Assembly: GCF_037975245.1 (NCBI RefSeq)
Contig: NC_092580.1
Span: 16,318,001 to 16,382,000, forward strand
Reading direction: 5' to 3'
Source of the DNA: Apostichopus japonicus
Taxonomy: Eukaryota; Echinodermata; Holothuroidea; Aspidochirotida; Stichopodidae
Length of the DNA: 64,000 nt
Below are positions 49,181 to 61,159 of the stretch, in pieces. A model generated the notes under the pieces. The model had not been told where the DNA came from. It saw only the letters and a list, made by a program, of their open reading frames with translations, and made no database searches. Numbering within the stretch: the first letter of the stretch is position 1; each line of letters starts with the position of its first letter. A program made the position numbers and the translations under genes.

Positions 49181-52100
49181 TCTTTGAGATGGGTTTTTAT
49201 AGTAGTTGTTGTTCCTTGTAATATTTGAAAAGAATTACCATCGTCATATGTCATCGTCTTTAGCGTTAGCAGAAAAAAAAACATACTCCTCTCACTCTCT
49301 TGTGACAGTTTTACAATTTTGCTCAGTGGTTTTTGCAGAATTTCATTTTTTTTTTAGCTCTGAGAAGCAAGGATTGGTATACCTATTGTAACATACAGTT
49401 TTAACCTAGATTATTCTGTACCCAACATTGTCATGGATTAGCAAAGTTTGTTTAAAACTAAAGCTTTGTGAATACTTTCATTGACATTTTTGCTTGCTTT
49501 ATCAGAGTGAGTAAAAGACATTTAGCAAACTGCCTTTCTACTGCAAAAAGCCAGTGTAGGTAGATATGTAATAGTTAGAGGGGCCTGGCGTATTGATCCT
49601 AGCAGGATATTTTTCCGAGGCTTACATTATTTTCGCTTTATATAAATTTGTCAGTGCTAGCTGCATGGATGGTTCAAAGAGTTGCTGCATGCGTGCTACT
49701 TACACTGTAATATTAGTCAAACTCTCATTTTAATATGAGTTATAAAATGCCAAAACTTTTATTCATAAAAATGAATTTTATGAATGTGTATTTTTTGCAC
49801 TTTGCCCTTTAATATAGTATGCAAACTGGCTTTAAAGGGATACTATATAAATAAGAAACAGACTGAAGGAAAGAAGAAAAAGGATGATAGAAAAAACCTT
49901 TTATATTTTTGCATTTTGCAAAAATTTTGATTATTGATTTATTCACAAGAAGGGAAACAAAAATTCCTAAATTAGATTTTAGTGATTCAAGTTAAATTAA
50001 GTTAATAACTTTTAATAAATTGTGGAATAAATTCAGTGGTAAAGTCAAAGCAATCTTGCACCTTTTGATGATTTCATGTTATCTGTTGCATGCAGATATT
50101 ACACTAAATCTTCATGTGTACAAAAAGCAGGAGTGTACAAAAAGCACTAGTGTACAAAAAGCAGGAGAGGGAGAAATATGGTACACATTTATTTGAGTTT
50201 GAGAGTATTTAGTTTAATTCCGAGGAGGGTGCTGATGGATTTGTTCCTACTTGTGGTGCTCTCTAACTGTTAATATGTATTGGCTATTGTTTGAAAGACT
50301 GTTTTGGTTATAGTTAAAACACCTGTCATAAAGTCTATATAACATGGGCAGGGTGGAGGGAGGAGAGATGTGTGATATTATGAGAGCTTGATAGCAGCTG
50401 TAAAAGGTGCTGTGAGAAAGTGCAAAAGAACAACTTAGGGCCACAGGCTTTTTGGATTATGTAGAAACCTCTGTGTTCTAATTCAGAGAACCAAACATGT
50501 TTTACAAATTTGGGGCAGGGGTTGATGGTGGAGGAGTTTAACATAGTTAATAACAAAAGGACATATCAAGTGGATGTTGGTAAATGAAAAAAAAAAAAAA
50601 AAAAATCATCCTTGTAGCCATTTATAGTACTCTTGAACATCGAAATAAATATTGACTTTTATTGTCAAAAAGTTTGTTTTTTCTGTGTTGAACTGGATAT
50701 ATCAATAATATAAAGTGCACTCCTTTTGTTCATAGTTTCTTGCATTCATGGTATACAACTATTTACAGCCAAAGTTAATTTCTCAATTGTTTCTGTGTTC
50801 ATTTATTATAATCAATTTCTAGATATTATTTTATGCTGGCTGGTATTTTCTGGCAATTATTCTTCCACCATATTTCTTCTCTAATGCATTGTTGAGTACG
50901 AGAGGCTGATGTCCACTTGGGTGGTTTAGCTCCATCATTAACTATTCTTTTGTAAGTAAATAATCTCTTACATTCAGTTTGTAAATATTTTGTTTTTCTT
51001 TTCGCAGTCATTTCATTTTTAAATTTTTTAAACCTTAGATGATTTCAATGACAGAGTTGAATGTACTTTCTAATTTGTTTTACTCCTCTAAATTTGAAAA
51101 TGAAAACAAGATAGTTTGATACAAATAAAATTTGAGCAAAAACAGTCACTTTTGGACTCAACATTTTGGCAACAGAGTATTTATCCTTTTTTCCTACAAT
51201 GTTTGAGTCAAATTGAAATTGACACAGAAGTACAGACATGAATGGTACTAATAAACTAACACAGTCCGAAACTATCACATTTAAGTTCCACATTCATACC
51301 TATTATGTAAATGTTCTAGCTTCTTTTTGCTGTATGGATGAGTTAGAAAGCACTTTTTTTTTGCATAGCCATAAGATAACTTTTGCAATGCTAAGTTAAA
51401 ATCTGTATGATGTTTCTGTAGCATTCTGTTAATATGCCCAACCTCAAGTGAATGGTCATGATAATTCCGGTCATGAGTTTAATATCGGTGTTTCACCTTA
51501 CAGTTGTATGGATACTTCCAGGAATAAATAGCAAACCGAGTAGAACCCTTCTTCTATTTAATTAATTATGAGTATAAAGCATATTTGAACTAATTAAAAT
51601 TGCCCATTTTTACCTTTACAGTACAATTATCCATTTACTGTGCAATCTTTTGTGACAAAATTTATCATGTGACATTGATAAAAAAGTACTGTGGCAGTAT
51701 TTGATCGGTTTCTGGCCAGGGTCAAATATGAGACATGGATAAAGAGTGTCTTTATCAGAGATCCCAAACTAAGTTTCTACGAGGGCCAGAGAGAAAAATC
51801 GGTTGGAAAATAGGGCCACATAGGACCCAAATTTCATTGTATATAGACTTGAGCAATGGTAGGGTTTTAGTGTGCTAAACCTAAAGGCCTGTATACAATT
51901 TATAAGTGCAAGATTGCTTTTGCCAACTGGATTGAAATCTTTCCCAGGCAGGAATTGACTCATAGAATGCCTATTGGGAGGCTCCCTTGTGTATCCTATA
52001 CCAAAGCAGTACTTGATAACTAAATTCAGCATGTTTTTTTTTCTCATATTTTACTTTGTCATCTCAGTTTTGAATGCTTTGTATTAATGAAATCTTGTTT

Positions 52101-53170
52101 GCAATTGTGTTTACATAATCACTGTCTTCATATTAAGAATATAACTTTTTTGGTAAAATGATTAAATTTCTACAGATGTACTAGTTTAATGTATGTCATT
52201 CTTGGACCAGGTCTGGTGTGCATTATTTGAGGTTGGTTGTTGGATCAGGTGTGGCATTGGTCGTTGAGGTTCATGTATCCTAATCCTCGTCGCAATGCCA
52301 TTTATGTATAAATCACACTGAGTGATTCAAGGAACAACTATTCCTGGTATAAATAGACAGTTATACAGATTTGAGACATCTATGTTTCTCACTGAAGCCA
52401 GGCATTTGATAATATGATTCAGAGTCAAATATTGTGATCTCATTATCAATCATGTTTATGTAAATCACATTTTGTGATTCCTGATACAAGTATTACTTAC
52501 TTTCTTCCTTCTTGACTAACCTGGTAACAGACAGTTGTAGAAATTTTAAACATCTTTGGTATATAATTGTAAAGGCTATGTTTCTCCCAGGAGTAATTTT
52601 ATGTTATTGTATAATATTGTGGACCTTATTATGCAATACTCTTGATATGTGTTTTAAGAATAAAAAAAAAAAATTGTACATAAATGTCTTTTTGTTTTAA
52701 TACTTTTGTAATGACTCAGTATAATGCTAATGAATATTTTAGTTATTTTAAAGAGACTTTGTCTCGTGCAGAATGCTTTTTTACTTCATTCCATTAACAA
52801 AGGACAAGAAAAAGTGAGTCTTCAGTGTTACTTACCTACCACAACACTTTTATTGCTTTAGTGTAATATTAATATAACATAATAATGTAACATAATAATG
52901 TAACATAATAATACTATTACATAACCTTATTACTAGTATTGCATAAACACACTACTGCTATTACATAGTGCAAATATTACACAAAGATAATACTAATGTG
53001 ACATACCCATCATATGAAAAATATTACATAGCTATATTTCACTCAACACCAGATTAACTCAAGTGATTACTTTTGTAAATGTTTCATTCAATATATTGAT
53101 CTACTTCTTTTCACCTTTTCTTTACATACAAATCTAAGGCATCTATTGCAGGCTCATCTTATTTATATTA
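49181..53170. other. non-coding, no gene seen
   Basis: Intergenic A+T-rich DNA. It contains an A-run at 50587-50605 and an ATAATGTAACAT-type short repeat at 52860-52915. A dispersed motif near 49594 (GATCCTAGCAGGAT) also occurs at 37425 and 38591. No exon is supported. Confidence 0.4.
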
Positions 53171-53978
53171 CAATCACTAGCAGCTGCTCATTACCACAAA
53201 ATCACTAGCAGCTGCTCATTACCACAATCACTAGTATAATCACCTCACAATCACTAGCAGCTGCTCATCATCACACAATCACTAGAGCTGCTTATCACCA
53301 CAAGCACTAGCAGCTGCTCATCTCCACACAATCACTAGCAGCTGTTCATCACCACACAATCACTAGCAGCTGCTCATCACCACAATCACTAGCAGCTGCT
53401 CATCACCACAATCACTAGCGGCTGCTCATCACCACAATCACTAGCGGCTGCTCATCGCCACAATCACTAGCGGCTGCTCATCATCACAACCACTAGCGGC
53501 TGCTTATCTCCACACAATCACTAACAGCTGCTCATCACCACAATCACGAGCAGCTGCTCATCACAACAATCACGAGCAGCTGCTCATCACAACAATCACT
53601 AGCAGCTGCTCATCACCGCACAATCACTAGCAGCTGCTCATCACCGCACAATCACTAGCAGCTGCTCATCACCGCACAATCACTAGCAGCTGCTCATCAC
53701 CACAAGCACTAGCAGCTGCTCATCATCACAATCACTAGCAGCTGCTTATCACCAACATCACTAGCAGCTGCTCATCACCGCAATCACTAGCAGCTGCTCA
53801 TCACCACAATCACTAGCAGCTGCTCATCACAATCACTAGCGGCTGCTCATCATCACAATCACTAGCGGCTGCTCATCATCACAATCACTAGCGGCTGCTC
53901 ATCACCACAATCACTAGTAGCTGCTCATCACTAGCAGCTGCTCATCACCACAATCACTAGCAGCTGCTCATCACCACG
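53171..53978. repeat. ~26 bp minisatellite with CAGCTG in most units
   Basis: The unit is AATCACTAGCAGCTGCTCAT plus CACCAC, repeated about 30 times with small length changes. Some units carry GCGGCTGC instead of GCAGCTGC. CAGCTG is an E-box and AGCAGCTGCT is a perfect palindrome. Confidence 0.93.
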
Positions 53979-55222
53979 CAACATCTTCTTTCCAAAAGAT
54001 GTCAAAAGGTGAAAAACTTTTACACAATCTAGGACCGACACAGAACACATTTTACAAGTTTATCCAATTTATAAATGATATTTGAATCAATAAAGATTTG
54101 AGAGGCATGTTACTACATCAGCTGCTCTGTGGTTAGGATTATTTGAATAAAAGCAGGGAATAAGAAATTGTTGACCATGGGATGTACCATCTTTAATGTA
54201 CTTATGGCCTAAATTTGTTCAACACTTAAGTTTGCTAAAGAATATCTAAGTTTGCTAAAAAAATATCTATATATATATATATATATATATATATTTCACA
54301 AGCACTAGAAGCACTAGAAATATATATATTTCAGATTGATGCATGCTGCCTATAGAATGCCCCACTGCCTATTAATCAAGTGGATTGCTGGTAGCCTGGG
54401 TTTACCTCCTTAGAAGGAGTTTCTATTGTGTTTTGATTGACAATTTTTCCAAACCTGCCAACCACTGCTCAAAATACTATTGCAATTGATCAAAATAGCA
54501 CTGCATAAATATTGTAAAATGATGCATAGAACTAGTAAAGTTGTGCCTAAATTTCCTCAGAAGATAAGAACGAAACATCCAACAGCGCGATAGAAGAAAT
54601 CCAGTCGTCTATTTACAAGCCAAGCCTTGGATAGGTTAAACCTTCTCTTTAACATGTATCTCACTGGGTTTCACAAATAAAAATGTGCCATAGAAAATAC
54701 AAGACTTACAGCATCTCCTCCCTCCTGTACAAGAATCCTTATACAAAGGTATCAAATACATGGTTTAAACCATCTTAAAGTAAGGCTTACTTATTTGTAT
54801 ACTTTAGTGCCTCACTCAACCTCAAATAAACAATATATATATACCCTACATGATGTGTTATAGTAACCTGAGAAGAAACTTGCATTTACCTACAATATAT
54901 ACCTTACTGTACCTCAGAAAGAACACATCCTCTTTAAATGAATAGATTTAATACGATGATTGGCTTACATCTTCCTGCCAAACAAAATCTCAAAAACAGC
55001 TTCTTACATGAGATAATGTATGAGAATTTGAATCTGAGATATGGGCATATACATTACTGTTTGTGGTGCCTAACAGAACTTCTGAAAGGATTGACTGAAA
55101 ACTGCATTTTAATGGCCTGAATTTAAAACTCCTGGACAAGCTGCATCACATACCCTTTAAAGCATTTATTAAAAATCTTGCAGGAAATATGTACTTCTAT
55201 ACCCTAAGGCAAGTAAACATGT
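53979..55222. other. non-coding, with a (TA)n tract at 54268-54294
   Basis: No exon is supported on either strand. The pure TA run is the only clear feature. Confidence 0.45.
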
Positions 55223-55587
55223 CAAGGGCGTAGGAACCGGGGGGGCTGGGGGGGCGCCAGCCCCCCCAGTGAAAAATGTGGAGGGGCGGAAGTAACATTC
55301 CGCCCCCCGCTTCGCAAGTCAGAAAGCCCCTTTTTCATTTCCAAATGAGAAAAAAATCTTATTTGGAGCACCAAATTGCATCTAAGGCCAGGTGAAAATA
55401 CAAAATTAAGTTTACAAAATGGAGTGGGTGTTGAAGTGTGCTATATTGCACCAAATTGCATCTGAGGCCACCTGGAAATGCAAAAATTTCCAAAGGGGGA
55501 GGGGGAACCCCCTCCCCTTAGACCCCTCCCCCAGACTGTCCATCAGTCTTCAGCCCCCCCACTCAAAAGTACCTTCCTATGCCACTG
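55223..55587. mobile_element. hAT-type MITE, 365 bp
   Basis: It begins CAAGGGCGTAGGAA and ends TTCCTATGCCACTG, an imperfect inverted repeat. It is flanked by a perfect 8 bp duplication AAACATGT (55215-55222 and 55588-55595). Inside the left end is a large palindrome, G-run, CTGG, G-run, CGCC, AG, C-run. A segment near 55370 (CACCAAATTGCATCT) is repeated near 55450. Non-coding. Confidence 0.88.
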
Positions 55588-55595
55588 AAACATGT

Positions 55596-56304
55596 AATAG
55601 GGAAGACATCAGTTTAAGAAAGTAGCCTCAGGTAGAGAATTATAAGTCTCACAAATTTGTAGCTATGATGGTTATTAACCTCTCGCTTGAGAAATATGTT
55701 ATAAAATTTATATGTACAATGGCTTTGCTGTGTTAACACACCGACCCCCCCCCCCCCAACCCCCTCTCATGATATGTGAAAGGTTAATACCAATGTGGAA
55801 GTTGCACCTTTTCCATTTTGCCATCACAGATTTGTGTGATATAGTCAATAAAAGGCAGAAATTTCTCTATAACAGCATGAAAAACAAAATGAAGAACTAA
55901 ACATTAAATTGTAGTACAGCAGTTAAAAAAGAAGGTTAAGTTGTCTTAAGATATAATAACCACCACTATCACTACTTCCCTATCGTACATGAGCAAATAG
56001 AGAATACAGATAAAATGACCCCTCCCACTATTTATGGTATAAGTGTAGCTAATTATTTTAATATTTGATCAAACTAAAAACACTGGTTCATTCTGGAAAA
56101 GATCAGAGAAATTATGAACTAGAATAGGACCAGTGACCTATTTATTCTGTTACTTTACTGAATGTCACTGTATTCATGATTGCACTGAACCAAGACAATC
56201 ATTGCTGTCCAATGAAACACTCTAAAACATTATTTCTCAATGACCATGTTGGTTTCTTTCTAGAGTAACCCCACCTACCACCCCTCCCCCCTTTCCCTTT
56301 TGCT
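55596..56304. other. intergenic gap and probable 3' UTR of the SUR-like gene
   Basis: On the minus strand an AATAAA lies at 56141-56146, about 160 nt after the SUR-like stop codon. A C-run at 55745-55757 is the only other notable feature. Confidence 0.4.
56141..56146 (-). terminator. candidate polyadenylation signal for the SUR-like gene
   Basis: TTTATT on the + strand reads AATAAA on the minus strand, at a normal distance from the stop at 56305. Confidence 0.4.
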
Positions 56305-56442
56305 CTACTTGTCTGCACTGACCAATGATGCAAATACACTGCCCTCTTTCTTCATGAGTGTCTGTGGATCTCCATACTCAACCATCACGCCATTTTCCAG
56401 AGTAATTATCTTATCCGCGTCTAAGATTGTCGAAACACGATG
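56305..56442 (-). CDS. ABCC8/9-like: SUR-like ABCC transporter, C-terminal exon (end of NBD2)
   Basis: The 46-codon exon follows a good acceptor (CTCCTTTTCCAG) and ends in TAG. It starts at the H-loop histidine (HRVSTILDADKIITLENG) and ends SVFASLVSADK. The pattern HRV.TIL.AD...L..G...E...P..L....SVFAS.V.ADK is that of sulfonylurea receptor C-termini more than of other MRPs. The exon boundary just before HRV is the family's usual one. SURs are regulatory subunits of K-ATP channels at the plasma membrane. The exon is intact, but the next upstream exon in the window is not the one expected. Confidence 0.85.
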   Translation of the reverse strand, partial: HRVSTILDADKIITLENGVMVEYGDPQTLMKKEGSVFASLVSADK

Positions 56443-57080
56443 CTGGAAAAGGAGGATAAAGTAGATGTTTAAATACCCTCTTTTTGAGTGCTTCATGCAC
56501 CGACATTGAAAGGGTCGATAACTCATTTACCTACTACCCTTAATCTCATCCATCTCACAATTCCCCCCTAGCTGCACCCCACACCCAATACTCACAGACA
56601 ACATTTGCCCCTCCTTGTCCTATACTCCTTGTCCTATAACTCTAACACCATTAGGTCAAAATATCTTAGGTATTACTTAAGCTAGACCTCTAGACTTCTA
56701 TGAAATGGTGCAGGGGATCGGTTAAGTGTTTTTATAAAGGTTCTGAGAGGTAACCAACTTTTCTCAAGGTACAAAATTTAATGTTTTGCCAAACTATACT
56801 ATCAGGCATCCCTCAAACATACCCCTACCACCCCTAAAAAACGGACAGGTTTGCCAACATTCAACAGGATCGATGTGATGGAAACACAAGCAAATGAAAC
56901 TTTCCAAGATATCTTGATCAATGAAGCATATATAGTTGCAACATTGAGTAACAGCTGAGATCTAAGATTGGGGGCAAGCTTTTGCATATACCCGAAATGG
57001 GGCTAGGTGCAAAGGTGATTTTATGATAAACAGTTACTTGCAAATTCCCTAGTGGAACAAAGTGAAATTTTTGAAATTAC
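56443..57080. other. gap where NBD2 core exons are expected but not found
   Basis: In a SUR gene, the Walker A, Q-loop, signature and Walker B exons lie between the two flanking exons. I read this 638 bp stretch on the minus strand and found no GxxGxGKS-type or SxGQRQ-type coding. Confidence 0.6.
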
Positions 57081-57211
57081 CTTTTCGCCTGCTTTGATTT
57101 CAACAGTTAAATTTCTAACTACTGGATTTAAGTGAGCAGCATATCTAGCAGATACATCCCTGAATACAATATGGCCGTCACTGGGCCATAATGGTGGTGC
57201 TATAATAACGC
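57081..57211 (-). CDS. ABCC8/9-like: SUR/MRP-like ABCC exon: start of NBD2
   Basis: The 131 nt exon lies between TTCGCAG and GTAATT. It encodes VIIAPPLWPSDGHIVFRDVS, then ARYAAHLNPVVRNLTVEIKA and GEK, the first beta-strands of an ABCC NBD2 with the A-loop tyrosine in ARY. It ends exactly before Walker A in phase 0. Splicing it directly to 56442-56305 would keep the frame but delete all nucleotide-binding motifs. Confidence 0.85.
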
Positions 57212-58799
57212 CTGCGAAGATAAACAAAAACAAGATCTCAAGCAATAACTGACACTTGTTTGCTGGATGTCTATCTGAAATCAAGAGCAAATTAAGATAA
57301 GACAAACTAATTTAATTTGCTGCCAATTGGAATGCTGCTGTGAAATTTCACATTTCACATTTACCAACTACCACACTCTAAACACAATAAGTAACATGAT
57401 ACCATTTAACGTACATGATAGATTGCAATATTAGACATTGATTGAATTGTAGACTGTAAAGTTGTACAGTAAAGTGCATGCAGGGTTGCTATATATCAGA
57501 GATTACATGAATCACAGAGTAGAGCCAATACCACTCAAAGTCACCCTTGAACATGGTACTAACTCATAGTACTAAATATGGAGAGGTAATGAAGAGACCT
57601 GGTTGCATTGGTTTGGATATTAAGTGAAGTAATACACAACCATAGAATTGACTCTGAACTGTGACTACTCTATGGTGATTTGTAAGTGAATGCTGTGACA
57701 TTTATTCTGATGTTAATTTGCTCATTATAATATTCATGAGTACAATTGGTCAAGGAAAAACTGACTCGTTGAATATTCATGAGTGGAAAGTTTCTACTCC
57801 CTGTATATGTTGTATATGCATGTTCAGTGCTACAGGAGGAGCACATGGGTTTATGATTTCTGCCACTGCAAGAATGCTACTGTATACTGCCAAGGAGTGC
57901 TGATACCATATCATTTTAATGCACTGTTGCAAATATATTTCTTCTCATTAATAATTAGTAAAAAATTCTGTTAAAAATCTTAGTGGTGTTAGAAATTTTG
58001 TCTAGCATTTTTCAGTTACTTGCTATTGGCCAACCAGCAGGAGTATTAACTAAACTTAGGCCTATCAAAATTTGCTCTAATTAAGGCAGCACAGTGTATT
58101 TCATTTTCTGGCAAAGAGCTGAAGTTAATTAAGTTACCAAATGTACTTTTTTATAAAGCCTACATTTAGTAGGATTGACCATCTTTCTCTCCCTCTTTGG
58201 AGCAAAGTTTAATTTGGTAGTTTTTATCTCGATAAAATGATTACTCTCAAGGTAGGAGTTTGAAGGGTCAGGCAGGCCATGGTGGAGTATTTTGTGTCAG
58301 TGCTGCTGTACCTGGATTTGTCATCAGGGTAAGTCTGCAACATTATAATACTTAACTACTCTAATTGTAATTACTCTTATAATACTTAATTACATTAAAT
58401 ACTTAATTCTAAGGTTTTTATGTGTGTCTATAATTTCAGTTCTTTTTGGAATATACCTTCATATTTTTTGGGGTGAATATTTGAATATAAAGACAGCCTC
58501 TCCACAGAGTTCATCTGTTGAAATTTGGAAAACAAAGCTCAGGACAATAGCCATCTGAAATAAGAAAGTAAGGCATTTTGAAGTTTCCTTTCATACAAGC
58601 TTCATCAATTTGACAATGATTGTTCTACAAAATAGCTTCTTCAAAGGTTACAAAGAACCTACTAAATTTTAATAAGATGATAACGAATGAATATTCACTT
58701 ATGAATTGTTTCAGAAGTCTAATATTATTTAACCTGTTTTCATTGTTCAAGACTGCAGTGATGACAAGAAATTACTCAACTAAACTCACATAGATGATT
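57212..58799. other. no exon seen; expected TMD2 exons absent
   Basis: I found no coding segment for the second transmembrane domain on the minus strand. A + strand open segment ending at a consensus donor (near 58278-58329, MVEYFVSVLLYLDLSS) is too short to call. Confidence 0.45.
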
Positions 58800-60160
58800 T
58801 AACTCAATACCAGACCCCAATAGACTTGACAATAGATATATGAAATCAGCATTACCTAACAATAGGTCTGTTAGGTCATAGTTAAAGACAGTACTGATAG
58901 TATAGTCATATAGATGTAGTATGTTAATACCAGACTCCAATAGACTTGACGATAGATATATGAAATCAGCATTACCTAACAATAGGTCTGTTAGGTCTTA
59001 GTTAAAGACAGTACTGATAGTATTATAGTCATATAAATGTAGTATGTTAATACCAGACTCCAATAGACTTGACGATAGATATATGAAATCAGCATTACCT
59101 AACAATAGGTCTGTTAGGTCTTAGTTAAAGACAGTACTGATAGTATTATAGTCATATAAATGTAGTATGTTAATACCAGACTCCAATAGACTTGACGATA
59201 GATATATGAAATCAGCATTACCTAACAATAGGTCTGTTAGGTCATAGTTAAAGACAGTACTGATAGTATTATAGTCATATAGATATAGTATGTTAATACC
59301 AGACTCCAATAGACTTGACGATAGATATATGAAATCAGCATTACCTAACAATAGGTCTGTTAGGTCATAGTTAAAGACAGTACTGATAGTATTATAGTCA
59401 TATAGATATAGTATGTTAATACCAGACTCCAATAGACTTGACGATAGATATATGAAATCAGCATTACCTAACAATAGGTCTGTTAGGTCATAGTTAAAGA
59501 CAGTACTGATAGTATTATAGTCATATAGATATAGTATGTTAATACCAGACTCCAATAGACTTGACGATAGATATATGAAATCAGCATTACCTAACAATAG
59601 GTCTGTTAGGTCTTAGTTAAAGACAGTACTGATAGTATTATAGTCATATAGATATAGTATGTTAATACCAGACTCCAATAGACTTGACGATAGATATATG
59701 AAATCAGCATTACCTAACAATAGGTCTGTTAGGTCATAGTTAAAGACAGTACTGATAGTATTATAGTCATATAGATATAGTATGTTAATACCAGACTCCA
59801 ATAGACTTGACGATAGATATATGAAATCAGCATTACCTAACAATAGGTCTGTTAGGTCTTAGTTAAAGACAGTACTGATAGTATTATAGTCATATAGATA
59901 TAGTATGTTAATACCAGACTCCAATAGACTTGACAATAGATATGAAATCAGCATTACCTAACAATACTGTAGGTCTGTTAGGTCATAGTTAAAGACAGTA
60001 CTGATTGTATAGTCATATAGATGTAGTATGTTAATACCAGACCCCAACAGACTTGACAATAGATATATGAAATCAGCATTACCTAACAATTGGTCTGTTA
60101 GGTCTCAGTTCAAGACAGTACTGATAGTTTAATCATATAAATGTAGTATGTTAATACCGA
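58800..60160. repeat. 123 bp tandem array, 11 copies
   Basis: TAGACTTGAC recurs at 58821, 58941, 59064, 59187, 59310, 59433, 59556, 59679, 59802, 59925 and 60048. The period is 123 bp (first unit 120). Inner copies are nearly identical. Because 123 is 41 codons, the minus strand reads open for up to 158 aa (unit LLGNADFIYLSSSLLESGIN and so on), but this is an artefact. The copy near 59965 carries an extra CTGTA. Confidence 0.95.
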
Positions 60161-60558
60161 ATGAATGACTACTAAGATACTTCAGATTCTACAGTTTCAA
60201 ATTGAACAACAATTTTCAAATGTTTTCTTTCTTTTATGTTGAAGCAGGTAACACAAAATTTAGTTCTTTAAGTTTGCATATTTACAGTTTGCAAAACCTT
60301 TTGTTGACTGATCTCAAAATTCTGAAATATACTACACCTCTTCATACACATGTTGTATAAAAGTACATCTTCAAAAATAGTGTAGCAACTTGAACATTTT
60401 GGCATTCAATTCAATGTCAATTCTCTTCAAGTACTCCATTGATAAGGCTGAAACCTGGAAGGGCATACACAACAAGCAAATATACAAACAAACAAACACA
60501 TCCCATATCTTGTTCTAAGTGTTTCTACATATGACCTTCATGGTTATTGTGCCCTCAC
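60161..60558. other. no exon seen
   Basis: This is the expected place for the next SUR NBD1 exon (signature LSGGQ). None is visible on the minus strand. Confidence 0.4.
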
Positions 60559-60655
60559 CTTGCAGGTTCAAATTCATTTCCAAAGAGAATATTATCTTTA
60601 AGAGAAGCATTTAATAGCCAAGCCTTCTGGTGTGCATAAGCAATATGGCCCATTT
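60559..60655 (-). CDS. ABCC8/9-like: SUR-like ABCC exon: NBD1 Q-loop region
   Basis: It reads GHIAYAHQKAWLLNASLKDN, then ILFGNEFEPA, and ends at a good donor (AG, then GTGAGG). YA.QK.WLLNA....NI.F is highly specific to sulfonylurea receptor NBD1, where other MRPs have Y..Q..WI.N. The Q-loop glutamine is present. The 5' end is uncertain. A polypyrimidine stretch (TTTTTATTTTCTTTCA) is followed by CTG, not CAG, and I see no AG acceptor close by. I placed the start after that CTG. Confidence 0.75.
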
Positions 60656-61159
60656 CAGTGAAAGAAAATAAAAACAGAATATTACAATCTATAAACTAAA
60701 GCTTCATAGTTAAGACATTGATGTCATGCAAAGAGTTCCATTCCACATCTAAGCAATTTTATACCCTTTGCCTGTAATTTTTTTTGACACCTTGAAGAAA
60801 TAAATGTGACCAAGAAATTGATATTAACATTGTGTAATTCAACCCCATGCAGTGTCCAATGTCTATATGTTTGAACAATTACCTTTTATGTTAGTATGTG
60901 CCTTGATGAGGGAGGGGGAGGGGAGAGTGGAGGGAGGGGAGAGTGGGGGGAGAGAGAAGGAGATTTCACTTGAAATATTGATACTTTGAAATCACCTTTC
61001 AGTTGTATGATATTTACCAATCTAAAACTCAATATTGTGATATGCAAACTGAATTACTGATCATGTAAATATCAGCATACATACATTTATAATTAGTAAA
61101 CTGCTATGCAGAAGTATAAGTATATGCCAATATTGTTGCAGCTTTGTGCTACATTTGGT
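60656..61159. other. non-coding, with a purine-rich tract at 60907-60962
   Basis: The tract is GGGAGGGGGAGGGGAGAG-like and could form a G-quadruplex on the + strand. No Walker A exon of the SUR-like gene is visible here. Confidence 0.45.

Noticed and set aside
59121-59843. Repetitive 158-aa and 76-aa ORFs on the minus strand
   Set aside because: The 123 bp unit is a multiple of three, so an open frame persists by chance. The protein has no signal, no start context and no splice support.
60160-60480. Minus-strand segment after CTTCCAG reading VSALSMEYLKRIDIELNAKM as a missing SUR exon
   Set aside because: It runs into a stop without a convincing donor and does not match any SUR transmembrane or NBD segment I know.
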